This document shows positions 1-7,617 of a stretch of DNA of 24,743 nt, piece after piece. Origin of the DNA: Phocaeicola plebeius (GTDB lineage: Bacteria; Bacteroidota; Bacteroidia; Bacteroidales; Bacteroidaceae); assembly GCF_003437535.1 (NCBI RefSeq), contig NZ_QSQT01000042.1, forward strand, positions 1-24,743. Direction: 5' to 3'. How positions within the stretch are numbered: the stretch's first letter is position 1; each line of letters opens with the position of its first letter. The notes under the pieces are model-generated. The model worked only from the letters and a program-made list of their open reading frames with translations. It had not been told where the DNA came from and did no database searches. Position numbers and translations under genes: made by a program.

Positions 1-91
1 CGGCAAAGATATAAATTTATCGGATTTACCCCTCAGATTATTACGTTGACCCTCAGTCTCTTTTCCTCGTTTTTAAGGCGTATTTTGAAGA
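1..91 (-). promoter_or_regulatory. Possible leftward promoter at the left edge
   Basis: The minus strand reads TATCTTTG at 11-4, an exact match to the Bacteroidota -7 consensus TAnnTTTG, pointing out of the window to the left. I see no clear TTTG at the -33 position. The rest of 1-91 is A+T-rich leader before the arginase-fold gene and holds no other recognisable element. The box suggests a divergent gene just outside the window, but it is short and its target cannot be seen. Confidence 0.35.
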
Positions 92-106
92 ATGGGAGGA
101 AAGTAT

Positions 107-898
107 ATGAATCATCAATCTCAAGCAGTATTTAGCCGGAATTCGAGGCCGGTGGTTGTGATGAATTTTACAGGAGTCTACAATTATGAGTCTTTTGCCC
201 GGAATTGTCAGTTTGTGTGGCTGGACTGCCAGCATTTGAATGGAACTGAATGTTATTGTGATGAAGAAGGTGCTTCTGCCTTGCAGCGCATGATAGCAGA
301 TTATTCTCCGCAGGGAATTCATTTTATAGATTCAGGAAACTATCATTATGTGACGAAATTCTGGACTGACAAGCTGGCTACTCCATTTGCTTTACTGGTG
401 TTTGATCATCATCCTGACATGCAGCCTCCTTTGTTTGAGCATATCTTGTCGTGTGGAAGCTGGGTAAAAGATGTGCTTGATACGAATGCGAATTGTAAGA
501 AGGTAATTATAGCCGGTGCTTCAGACCGTTTGCTGCAGGAAGTCCCAAAGGAATATGGCGACCGTATTCATTTTTATAGTGAATCTTCTTTGGATCAGGA
601 AGCAGGCTGGAAAGCGTTTGCCTCTGAGCATGTGAGTGAACCTGTCTATATTTCTATCGACAAGGATGTGCTGGACCCTTCTTCTGCGATAACCAACTGG
701 GATCAAGGTTCACTGACTTTATCAGAACTGGAGCAGTTGTTGGCCGTTGTGTTTCGGCAAGAGCGGGTCATAGGTATTGATATTTGTGGGGAATGTTCTT
801 CTACCCTGAATTTATTTGAAGAGATGCGAGAGACGGAAATCGATAATCGGGCGAATGGAGAGTTATTACGCTTTTTCCGTTCGTTTGAGAAGAGATAG
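107..898 (+). CDS. Arginase/agmatinase-fold (ureohydrolase family) protein
   Basis: A 263-residue cytoplasmic protein of the arginase/agmatinase/formiminoglutamase superfamily, enzymes that hydrolyse guanidino-type C-N bonds with a two-manganese centre. The metal-ligand motifs are visible in family order: a histidine in GNYH (H80), DHHPD at 100-104 (family DxHxD), and SIDKDVLDP at 183-191 (family SxDxDxxDP). It is somewhat shorter than the usual 300 residues, and its first motif differs from GGDHS, so the substrate cannot be assigned; arginine, agmatine or formiminoglutamate are all possible. Start: an in-frame ATG at 92 exists, but GGAGGA at 95-100 sits 6 nt before the ATG at 107 and would be inside the gene otherwise, so 107 is preferred. 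It converges on ilvE and shares its terminator. The fold is secure; the exact reaction is not. Confidence 0.8.
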   Translation: MNHQSQAVFSRNSRPVVVMNFTGVYNYESFARNCQFVWLDCQHLNGTECYCDEEGASALQRMIADYSPQGIHFIDSGNYHYVTKFWTDKLATPFALLVFDHHPDMQPPLFEHILSCGSWVKDVLDTNANCKKVIIAGASDRLLQEVPKEYGDRIHFYSESSLDQEAGWKAFASEHVSEPVYISIDKDVLDPSSAITNWDQGSLTLSELEQLLAVVFRQERVIGIDICGECSSTLNLFEEMRETEIDNRANGELLRFFRSFEKR

Positions 899-923
899 TC
901 TATGTCAGAAGTTGTATATTATA

Positions 924-960
924 AAAAAAGTCCGAAACGTGTTTTGCTTCGGACTTTTTT
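924..960. terminator. Bidirectional intrinsic terminator
   Basis: A perfect stem pairs AAAAAAGTCCGAA (924-936) with TTCGGACTTTTTT (948-960) around an 11-nt loop. It has a T tract on the plus strand and an A tract at the left foot, so it can end both the arginase-fold gene and the convergent ilvE. Confidence 0.85.
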
Positions 961-979
961 ATGGTAAAAAGGATAATTA

Positions 980-1999
980 TTAGTCTAATACAGTTACCCA
1001 TCCGTATGGATCAGCTTCGTCACCGTACTGGATACCACGCAGCTTGTTGTATAGTTTTTCGCTGATAGGGCCTGGTTTGCCGTCTTTTGCAATAACGTAT
1101 GATTTCTGGTTTTCCAGGTCATCAATTCGGCCGATAGGGCTGATTACGGCTGCTGTACCGCAAGCTCCTGCTTCTTCGAAGGTCGTCAGTTCTTCTTCCG
1201 GAATCGGACGGCGTTCTACTTTCATTCCCATGTCTTCAGCCAGCTGCATCAGGCTGCGGTTGGTGATAGAGGGCAGGATAGAGGTAGACAGCGGAGTAAC
1301 GTAGGTGTTGTTCTTGATACCAAAGAAGTTGGCTGCACCACATTCGTCGATGTATTTCTTTTCTTTTGCATCCAGATAGAATTCACTAGCATACCCTGCA
1401 TCGTGTGCCATTTTATTGGCGCGGAGGCTGGCAGCGTAGTTACCACCTACTTTAAACGTACCGGTTCCAAGTGGTGCTGCACGGTCGTACTGGCGGATAA
1501 TTACGTATGGGTTAGTGGCAAATCCACCTTTGAAGTACGGGCCTACCGGAGTAACGAATACTACAAACATGTATTCGCTGGCAGGATGTACACCTACTTG
1601 TGCACCTGTACCAATCAGCAGCGGACGGATGTAAAGAGAAGCACCACTTTCGTATGGAGGAATGAAGCGTTCGTTGGCCTTTACTACCTTCTTCACAGCT
1701 TCACAGAATTTTTCAGTCGGAAGTTCTGGCATCAGGATACCCCGGCAAGTGCTTTGCAGACGTTCTGCATTAGCTTCAGGACGGAAGATACGGATTTTAC
1801 CATCTTTTCCGCGATAAGCTTTCAGTCCTTCGAAAGCCTCCTGTCCGTAGTGCAGACAAGTGGCAGCCATGTGAATGTTCAATGTTTCTTCTGAACAGAG
1901 TTCGAGTTCTCCCCATTTTCCGTCGCGATAGTAGCAACGTACATTGTAATCTGTCCGCATGTATCCGAAAGACAGATTCGACCAGTCTATTTCTTTCAT
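980..1999 (-). CDS. ilvE: Branched-chain amino acid aminotransferase
   Basis: A 339-residue fold-type IV PLP aminotransferase that interconverts leucine, isoleucine and valine with their 2-oxo acids using glutamate/2-oxoglutarate; it acts last in branched-chain amino acid synthesis. Family hallmarks are visible: the substrate-side stretch YGQEAFEGLKAYR (51-63), the PLP lysine K183 in the TFKVGGNYAAS block, and the ECGAANFF block with E219 that contacts the PLP ring. Length and the N-terminal YGQEAFEG form fit the longer, eukaryote-like BCAT subgroup. It is monocistronic by context: terminator downstream, own promoter upstream, and no ilv/leu neighbours in the window. The start ATG at 1999 follows an A+T-rich leader without a Shine-Dalgarno, as is usual in Bacteroidota. 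Confidence 0.93.
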   Translation of the reverse strand: MKEIDWSNLSFGYMRTDYNVRCYYRDGKWGELELCSEETLNIHMAATCLHYGQEAFEGLKAYRGKDGKIRIFRPEANAERLQSTCRGILMPELPTEKFCEAVKKVVKANERFIPPYESGASLYIRPLLIGTGAQVGVHPASEYMFVVFVTPVGPYFKGGFATNPYVIIRQYDRAAPLGTGTFKVGGNYAASLRANKMAHDAGYASEFYLDAKEKKYIDECGAANFFGIKNNTYVTPLSTSILPSITNRSLMQLAEDMGMKVERRPIPEEELTTFEEAGACGTAAVISPIGRIDDLENQKSYVIAKDGKPGPISEKLYNKLRGIQYGDEADPYGWVTVLD

Positions 2000-2048
2000 G
2001 GTTATCTTATTTTATAAGTTTTTTGAATGTTCTTTTTAGCTACGCAAG

Positions 2049-2080
2049 CAAAAGTACGGTTTATATTTACAAAATCCAAC
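2049..2080 (-). promoter_or_regulatory. ilvE promoter (Bacteroidota type)
   Basis: On the minus strand TACTTTTG (2056-2049) matches TAnnTTTG exactly. A -33-like GTTG (2080-2077) lies 20 nt upstream, within the usual 19-21 nt spacing. Transcription would start near 2042, giving a leader of about 43 nt before the ilvE ATG. Confidence 0.6.
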
Positions 2081-2413
2081 ATAAATGCATTCTTTTTTGA
2101 CATAAATAAAGGGGATGAAAGAATACTTCCTCTTTTTGCAATAAAAATCTTTATGGTAAAGTCGTTTGTTTCTGTTCCTTAAATGTTTTTATATCCAACT
2201 CAAGAGGGAAGTGTAAAAGAGTCATTGGGGTATTTGCCTTGATTTTTTCTGCTGATATGGGTATAAAAAGAAAGATTTTCTGTAAGTTTGCATGGAATAA
2301 AACAGAGAGATAAATACTGCAAAAAGATTTTATAATTATTTGTAGGGTGTCAAAATGAACTGAAATATGTCTTTGTGTGATAAAAGTGTTATATTAGGAG
2401 AGAGAATAACTGG
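2057..2413. other. A+T-rich intergenic region between ilvE and the TPR/AraC regulator
   Basis: The interval between the two divergent start codons is 414 bases (2000-2413). Apart from the ilvE promoter it holds TAAGTTTG at 2283-2290, an exact plus-strand match to the -7 consensus that could give the regulator a leader of about 115 nt, and TGTCTTTG at 2368-2375 with one mismatch. Neither has a clear TTTG at the -33 spacing. AGGAG at 2396-2400 is a weak, distant ribosome-binding candidate. No convincing open reading frame, RNA gene or strong hairpin was seen here. Confidence 0.5.
2283..2290 (+). promoter_or_regulatory. Candidate -7 box for the TPR/AraC regulator
   Basis: TAAGTTTG fits TAnnTTTG exactly and is the best plus-strand candidate ahead of the regulator gene. 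A -33 TTTG at the right distance is missing, so this is tentative; activator dependence or the alternative box at 2368-2375 are possible. Confidence 0.35.
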
Positions 2414-4186
2414 ATGAATTTGAAACTAAAATACATACTAATTATTTTTTTGATTATTGGAATACAAGTTCGGATTCCTGCACAAGAAACGATTCTTCCT
2501 GCCATTCAGCAGCAGGAACAGATATTGAAGCGCAATCCTGAAGATATGAGAGCCTTGAAAGAATTATGTTTTCTTTATTTGCATAAGGCCGATTATCATA
2601 AAGCCATAGAATATGGGGAAAGACTGTTTAAGATAGGATATGAAAAGCAAGATTATAAGTTTGGTATTCTTTATGCACATATTGGATTGGGGCAGGCATA
2701 TATTATGTTGGGAGATAGTACTGCAATAAATCATCTTGGGCAAGCTAAACTATTGGCCGAAAGTGAGAAGAATGATTCTGCTTTATGTTCTATATATAAT
2801 GGAATGGGACTTTATGCCAGCAATATTCATAGGGATTACTATTCAGCATTACATTATTTTTTTGAAGGGATAGAAGCTACGCATCGATGTCAGTATCAAG
2901 AACTGGAAGCTATTTTGCTTGGTAATATTTCCAGTATCTATTATTTGAAAGATGACCCTACTGGACTTACTTATTCTTTACAGATTTATGAGTTAGGGCA
3001 TCAATTAAATTCTGCTTACCTTATTTTTATAGGAGCGTTAAATGCTTCTTATATGTATTATTTGCTTCATGAATATGATAAGGCTTTACCTTATATACAA
3101 GAAGCTGAATTTATAATGAAGCAGAATGAATATTATAATCAAGGAAATGTATATGCTATTTATGGGATGATTGAGTTTGCAAAAGGCAATCGGGAGCAGG
3201 CCGTAGAATATTATAAAAAGGGATTGTCTTTAAATGATATTAATCAGACCTCCTATAAGGTATTGTTGTTGAATGAATATGCCAAAGCCCTGGCGGAAGA
3301 AGGGAGAAACAAGGAAGCTATAGATTTGCTCTTTCAGGCTTTATCGTTTACTAAGGAGGAAAATTGTGAAATTCATCGTAATAAAGTGATAACCACTTTA
3401 TCGGCTTGTTATGAGAATATGGGTCAATATGTGGAGGCATTGACCTGGCAACGTAAGCTTCAGCAGGAAACTGATAGTATTTTTAATACTGATAAAGAAA
3501 AAGTCTTGAGTGAACTTCGTATTAAATATGATACGGAGCATCAGGCAAATGAGATTAAAAAGGGTAAGCTGGCTTTGCTGCAAAAGGAAAAGAAGGAGCA
3601 GGCTTTAATGGGTACTTTGGTCATTATTTTGCTGGTAGTGTTTGCTTTGTGGTATCGTTATAAACGGCAAAATCAGTTGTATACCCGTATCGTTTGTCAG
3701 CATCAGGAAGCTATTCGAAAAGAACAGCAGTTAAGAGAAGTCATTACTTCACTGCGAGCACAACAGGAGAGTGTTTCTGCATCGTCTCCAATGAGTGAAA
3801 AATACGCTGCTTCTTCACTGACAAATGAGAAGAAGAATTCATTGTTTCAGCGTCTGGAAAAGCTTATGCAGGAAGATGCGGTGTATAAAGAGAATTTTTT
3901 GACGAAGGAACGGGTGGCTGATTTATTAGGTACTAACCGGACTTATTTGTCACAAGTCATCAATGAACAAACTCAACAGAATTTTACTCAATATATCAAT
4001 AATTATCGAATTAATGAAGCTATTCGCTTATTGAGTGATCCGGAAACAGATCTTCCCCTTAAGGCTGTAGCGGCAGAAGTCGGGTTTAATTCAATGAGTA
4101 CGTTTTACAAAATATTCCAGAACACGGTAGGAGTTCCTCCCAAGCAATACCGTAACAAGGTAATGTCTATGCATAAGAATGCATGA
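2414..4186 (+). CDS. Transmembrane TPR sensor with AraC-type DNA-binding domain
   Basis: A 590-residue one-component transmembrane regulator. Residues 1-23 form a signal sequence ending in PAQ; 30-370 are a run of helical tetratricopeptide-like repeats with the usual A/G/Y pattern (for example around 125-160, 205-235, 245-275 and 285-312); 365-395 look coiled-coil. A single membrane segment (398-417) is followed by RYKR, which places the C-terminus in the cytoplasm. The end carries an AraC-family domain with two helix-turn-helices (about 497-517 and 549-572). The layout implies periplasmic ligand or protein sensing coupled directly to DNA binding, with no histidine kinase or receiver domain. 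It lies 160 nt upstream of the SusC-like gene on the same strand and is the likely activator of that operon (inference from position). The gene is visibly richer in A+T than purL or prfC. The ligand is unknown. Confidence 0.85.
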   Translation: MNLKLKYILIIFLIIGIQVRIPAQETILPAIQQQEQILKRNPEDMRALKELCFLYLHKADYHKAIEYGERLFKIGYEKQDYKFGILYAHIGLGQAYIMLGDSTAINHLGQAKLLAESEKNDSALCSIYNGMGLYASNIHRDYYSALHYFFEGIEATHRCQYQELEAILLGNISSIYYLKDDPTGLTYSLQIYELGHQLNSAYLIFIGALNASYMYYLLHEYDKALPYIQEAEFIMKQNEYYNQGNVYAIYGMIEFAKGNREQAVEYYKKGLSLNDINQTSYKVLLLNEYAKALAEEGRNKEAIDLLFQALSFTKEENCEIHRNKVITTLSACYENMGQYVEALTWQRKLQQETDSIFNTDKEKVLSELRIKYDTEHQANEIKKGKLALLQKEKKEQALMGTLVIILLVVFALWYRYKRQNQLYTRIVCQHQEAIRKEQQLREVITSLRAQQESVSASSPMSEKYAASSLTNEKKNSLFQRLEKLMQEDAVYKENFLTKERVADLLGTNRTYLSQVINEQTQQNFTQYINNYRINEAIRLLSDPETDLPLKAVAAEVGFNSMSTFYKIFQNTVGVPPKQYRNKVMSMHKNA

Positions 4187-4222
4187 TACTGCCTTTTTAT
4201 AACAAAATGTTGTCCTAATGTA

Positions 4223-4283
4223 ACAATTGTCGAACTTGGATACGTCTTTATTGTTAAAGTTATATCTTTTTTTTACATTTTTG
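4223..4283 (+). promoter_or_regulatory. Candidate promoter and operator of the SusC-like operon
   Basis: CATTTTTG at 4276-4283 is a one-mismatch -7 box, and ATTG at 4250-4253 lies 22 nt upstream as a -33 candidate. The predicted start near 4290 gives a leader of about 57 nt. Around the -33 element is a small inverted repeat, CTTTA (4246-4250) and TAAAG (4255-4259). Upstream is an ACAATTGT palindrome (4223-4230). TTGTC occurs at 4210-4214 and again at 4227-4231. These are plausible contact sites for the adjacent AraC-type regulator, but that is inferred. Confidence 0.4.
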
Positions 4284-4346
4284 CAATGAGAGAATCGTAA
4301 AAATGTCTGAGGACATAAGTCTATAACCTCTAAAAAAGATGTAAGT

Positions 4347-7300
4347 ATGGAAAAAAACGTATTGCACGACATTCGGCTCAAAATGGAATTTTTGCTACTG
4401 TGTGCTATGTTGGTCTTGTCTGTCTCTCCAGCTTATGCTCAGAGAAACCGTACCATTCATGGCATTGTAGTAGATGAAAACAAGGAACCACTTCCTGCAG
4501 CTCATGTCAAACAGGTGAATGATGACCCTAAAGGATCAATTGCAGCGGTCATTACGGATATACAAGGGCATTTCACTTTGACACTTCCGTATGGCACGAA
4601 GGAAATTGAGGCTTCTTATTTGGGATATACATCTCAACGCATTAAGCTGACGGCAACTAATGATTATTACATTGCTCTTCAACCTTCTACAGAACTGCTT
4701 GACGAGGTAGTAGTGACAGGTTATCAGACTATTTCAAAAGAGCGTGCCACAGGGGCATTTTCAAAAGTAGATGCCAAGAAATTGGAAACACAGCGTTTGA
4801 GCGATATGGGTTCTATGCTCGAAGGACGTGTGGCAGGATACAGTGATGGCAAGATTCGTGGAGTTACGTCCATGAATGGATTGACTACTCCGTTGTATGT
4901 GATTGACGGATTTCCTGTGGAAAAGACTACGAACGACGGTTATGGAAACTGGATTGAGAGTGTGCCCGATTTGAATATGGAAGATATAGAAAGCATCACT
5001 GTCTTAAAGGATGCTGCAGCTACTTCTATTTATGGAGCACGTGCAGCGAATGGAGTAGTGGTGATTACTACCAAACGGGCTAAGAAAGATGAACTGAATG
5101 TTTCTTTCTCGGCCACTCTTACAGTACAGCCGTACGACACGTATGCAGACAAATATCTGGCCGGGTCTTCTACTATGGTAGAGCTGGAGCGTGAATGGGC
5201 CCGACAGAATCCGCATTTGAGTGGGGATAATGTACAAAGCTATGCCCAGACGGTGCTGGATAATATGTCTTATTCTTCACTTGGCATACGGAATATCTTG
5301 AATTATTATGCGGGACACATCTCTCGTGATCAGATGGAGAGTAATCTGACGAATTTGGCTTCACAAGGTTATCGGTATTATCGGGATATAGAAAAATACG
5401 GTAAGCGTAATCCTTTTTCACAGCAATATAATCTGAATATTGGTAAAGGTACCGAAAAGAACACTTTTAATGCGTCTGTTTCTTATCGTAACAATCAGCT
5501 GGAGGATAAGTATTCAGAGAATAGAACCATTGGCATCAATTTGCAGAATTCTACGAAGATGACTTCCTGGCTTACCTTGGATGTAGGTACATATTTGAAC
5601 TATGGGAAAGGTACTACGCAGTCATTTAACCTTTTCTCACCAGGATATACTTATATGCCGTACAACGGGCTGGTAAATGGTGACGGTACGTATTACACCA
5701 ATACAGAAGAGGAGCGTTATAGCTTGTACAATTTGAATTTGCTGCATAACAACGGATTGTACAATCTGGATATTACTCCTTTGGATGAAATAAAGATGAA
5801 CCAGACTAAGAACCGTGATTTCAGTAACCGAACATTTGCTCGTTTGACATTCAAATTTACCGACTGGCTGAAGTATACAGCTTCTTTTCAGTATGAATAT
5901 GCGGAATATAAGACTGAACAACTGAAAAGCAAGGACTCTTACGAAGTACGTAATAAAGTGAATACATTCTCTACTTCCAATAATGATGGGACATCCACTT
6001 TTGCCTTGCCGTATGGAAATATCTTTTTCACTTCTTCCAATACGACACATGCATATAATTTCCGTCAGCAGTTGGATTTCAATAAAACATTTGCGGATGT
6101 ACATGATGTAACTATGATTTTAGGTACTGAAACACGGGAAAATAAGCTGGAATATAATGATCGTACGCTTTATAATTATGACCCTCAGTTGCTTACGTAT
6201 AGCTTGATTGATGCGGGAGCGTTGAGTAATTTCCGTGGACAATGGGGATATGCATCATTCGGACAGCAGAATTTTGCTTATATCCGTGAACTGATTAACC
6301 GCTATGTGTCTGTGTATAGTAACGCAGCTTATACATACGATGGAAAATATATGGTAAGCGGTAGTATTCGCTGGGATAAAACCAATCTGTTTTCTACAGG
6401 TTCCAAATATCAGAAACGTCCTATTTGGTCAGTAGGAGCTGGATGGAATGTGGATCGGGAAAAGTTTTTCCATGTATCGTGGGTAAATATGCTGAAACTG
6501 CGTGCAAGCTATGGTATTGGAGGTAATATTGCTAAGAACTCTGCTCCTTATATGATTGCTTACTACAGCAACAATAATCAGGTAGGAGGTATCCAGGGAA
6601 CTATTTCAAGTCGTCCAAATCCGAACTTGCGTTGGGAAAAGACCACTACATTGAATGTGGGAGTGGATTTTGCCTTGTTGGGAAATCGATTGAATGGTTC
6701 TATTGAATATTATAACAAACGAGGTACAGACTTGCTGGCTAACACGAACGGAGTTCCTACAGAAGGATGGGGATATAGCACCTACTCTATAAACAATGGG
6801 AAAATGACGAATCAGGGATTTGAATTGACCTTGTCAGGAGATGTAATTCGGAATAACGACTGGAATTGGAATATCAGCGGTGTGCTGGGCTACAATAAGA
6901 ATAAGGTAACTTATATTAATGTAGAAGCTCCTGTGTCGTATTTGGTAATTGATTATCCGACGGCTTATCCTCGTGTGGGAAATCCGTACAATGCGATTTA
7001 CGGATACCAGTGGGCCGGACTGAGTGAAACGGGAACTCCTCAGGTGTACGATGCCAAAGGAAATCTATACACCGATATGACTCCTCCTGAGATTGAAGAT
7101 TTGGTTTATTTGGGAACTACCGTACCGGTTTACAATGGTTCTATTAATACGAATTTGCGTTGGAAGAACTGGGAACTGGCTGCTCAGTTCTTGTTTGAAG
7201 GAGGACATAAGATGCGTAATACCAATGTAGCTTTTATCTCTTCTGGTATGGGAGTAGTGAGTAAAGACATTGAGAATCGTTGGCGTGAACCGGGCGATGA

Positions 7301-7601
7301 GGCTTACACAGATGTGCCGCGCTATATTTCATCTGAGAGTGAATTGTACAACTATAACTACCAAAGCATGTATGCCAATTCGTCCATTAACGTGATTGAT
7401 GCTACTAACTGGCGTCTAAGAAATTTGTCATTGACATACCGTATACCTGCCAGTGTGTGTCATAAACTATATTTGAAGAATGCACGTATCATGCTGGGTA
7501 TGGAAAATGTATTTATGGTAGCCAAGAGCAGTAATGCCAAGTATTTGCTTGGTGGATATACGAAACCTAATTATCTGTGTGGCGTTTATCTGAATTTTTA
7601 A
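4347..7601 (+). CDS. SusC/RagA-family TonB-dependent outer-membrane transporter
   Basis: A 1084-residue outer-membrane channel that imports a ligand captured by its SusD partner, energised by TonB/ExbBD. Visible order: signal peptide 1-31 ending AYA-Q; a carboxypeptidase-regulatory-like beta domain about 36-114 (TIHGIVVDENKEPLP, then ITDIQGHFTL); a TonB-box-like DEVVVTG (119-125); the plug with LYVIDGFP (183-190) and the SusC signature SIYGARAANGVVVITTK (227-243); then a long beta-barrel ending in an aromatic residue (YLNF). Length is typical of the family. The first ATG is used, since the signal peptide then has a charged n-region; M13 at 4383 is an alternative. It is followed after 16 nt by the SusD-like gene. 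Without accompanying degradative enzymes the substrate is unknown; glycans, peptides or cofactors are all possible. Confidence 0.93.
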   Translation: MEKNVLHDIRLKMEFLLLCAMLVLSVSPAYAQRNRTIHGIVVDENKEPLPAAHVKQVNDDPKGSIAAVITDIQGHFTLTLPYGTKEIEASYLGYTSQRIKLTATNDYYIALQPSTELLDEVVVTGYQTISKERATGAFSKVDAKKLETQRLSDMGSMLEGRVAGYSDGKIRGVTSMNGLTTPLYVIDGFPVEKTTNDGYGNWIESVPDLNMEDIESITVLKDAAATSIYGARAANGVVVITTKRAKKDELNVSFSATLTVQPYDTYADKYLAGSSTMVELEREWARQNPHLSGDNVQSYAQTVLDNMSYSSLGIRNILNYYAGHISRDQMESNLTNLASQGYRYYRDIEKYGKRNPFSQQYNLNIGKGTEKNTFNASVSYRNNQLEDKYSENRTIGINLQNSTKMTSWLTLDVGTYLNYGKGTTQSFNLFSPGYTYMPYNGLVNGDGTYYTNTEEERYSLYNLNLLHNNGLYNLDITPLDEIKMNQTKNRDFSNRTFARLTFKFTDWLKYTASFQYEYAEYKTEQLKSKDSYEVRNKVNTFSTSNNDGTSTFALPYGNIFFTSSNTTHAYNFRQQLDFNKTFADVHDVTMILGTETRENKLEYNDRTLYNYDPQLLTYSLIDAGALSNFRGQWGYASFGQQNFAYIRELINRYVSVYSNAAYTYDGKYMVSGSIRWDKTNLFSTGSKYQKRPIWSVGAGWNVDREKFFHVSWVNMLKLRASYGIGGNIAKNSAPYMIAYYSNNNQVGGIQGTISSRPNPNLRWEKTTTLNVGVDFALLGNRLNGSIEYYNKRGTDLLANTNGVPTEGWGYSTYSINNGKMTNQGFELTLSGDVIRNNDWNWNISGVLGYNKNKVTYINVEAPVSYLVIDYPTAYPRVGNPYNAIYGYQWAGLSETGTPQVYDAKGNLYTDMTPPEIEDLVYLGTTVPVYNGSINTNLRWKNWELAAQFLFEGGHKMRNTNVAFISSGMGVVSKDIENRWREPGDEAYTDVPRYISSESELYNYNYQSMYANSSINVIDATNWRLRNLSLTYRIPASVCHKLYLKNARIMLGMENVFMVAKSSNAKYLLGGYTKPNYLCGVYLNF

Positions 7602-7617
7602 CCTCGATTTTTGTAAT

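Noticed and set aside
4169..4184. ATGCAT-AAGA-ATGCAT hairpin at the end of the regulator gene as a terminator
   Set aside because: The stem is only 6 bp, A+T-rich, inside the coding sequence, and the T run that follows is separated by several bases.
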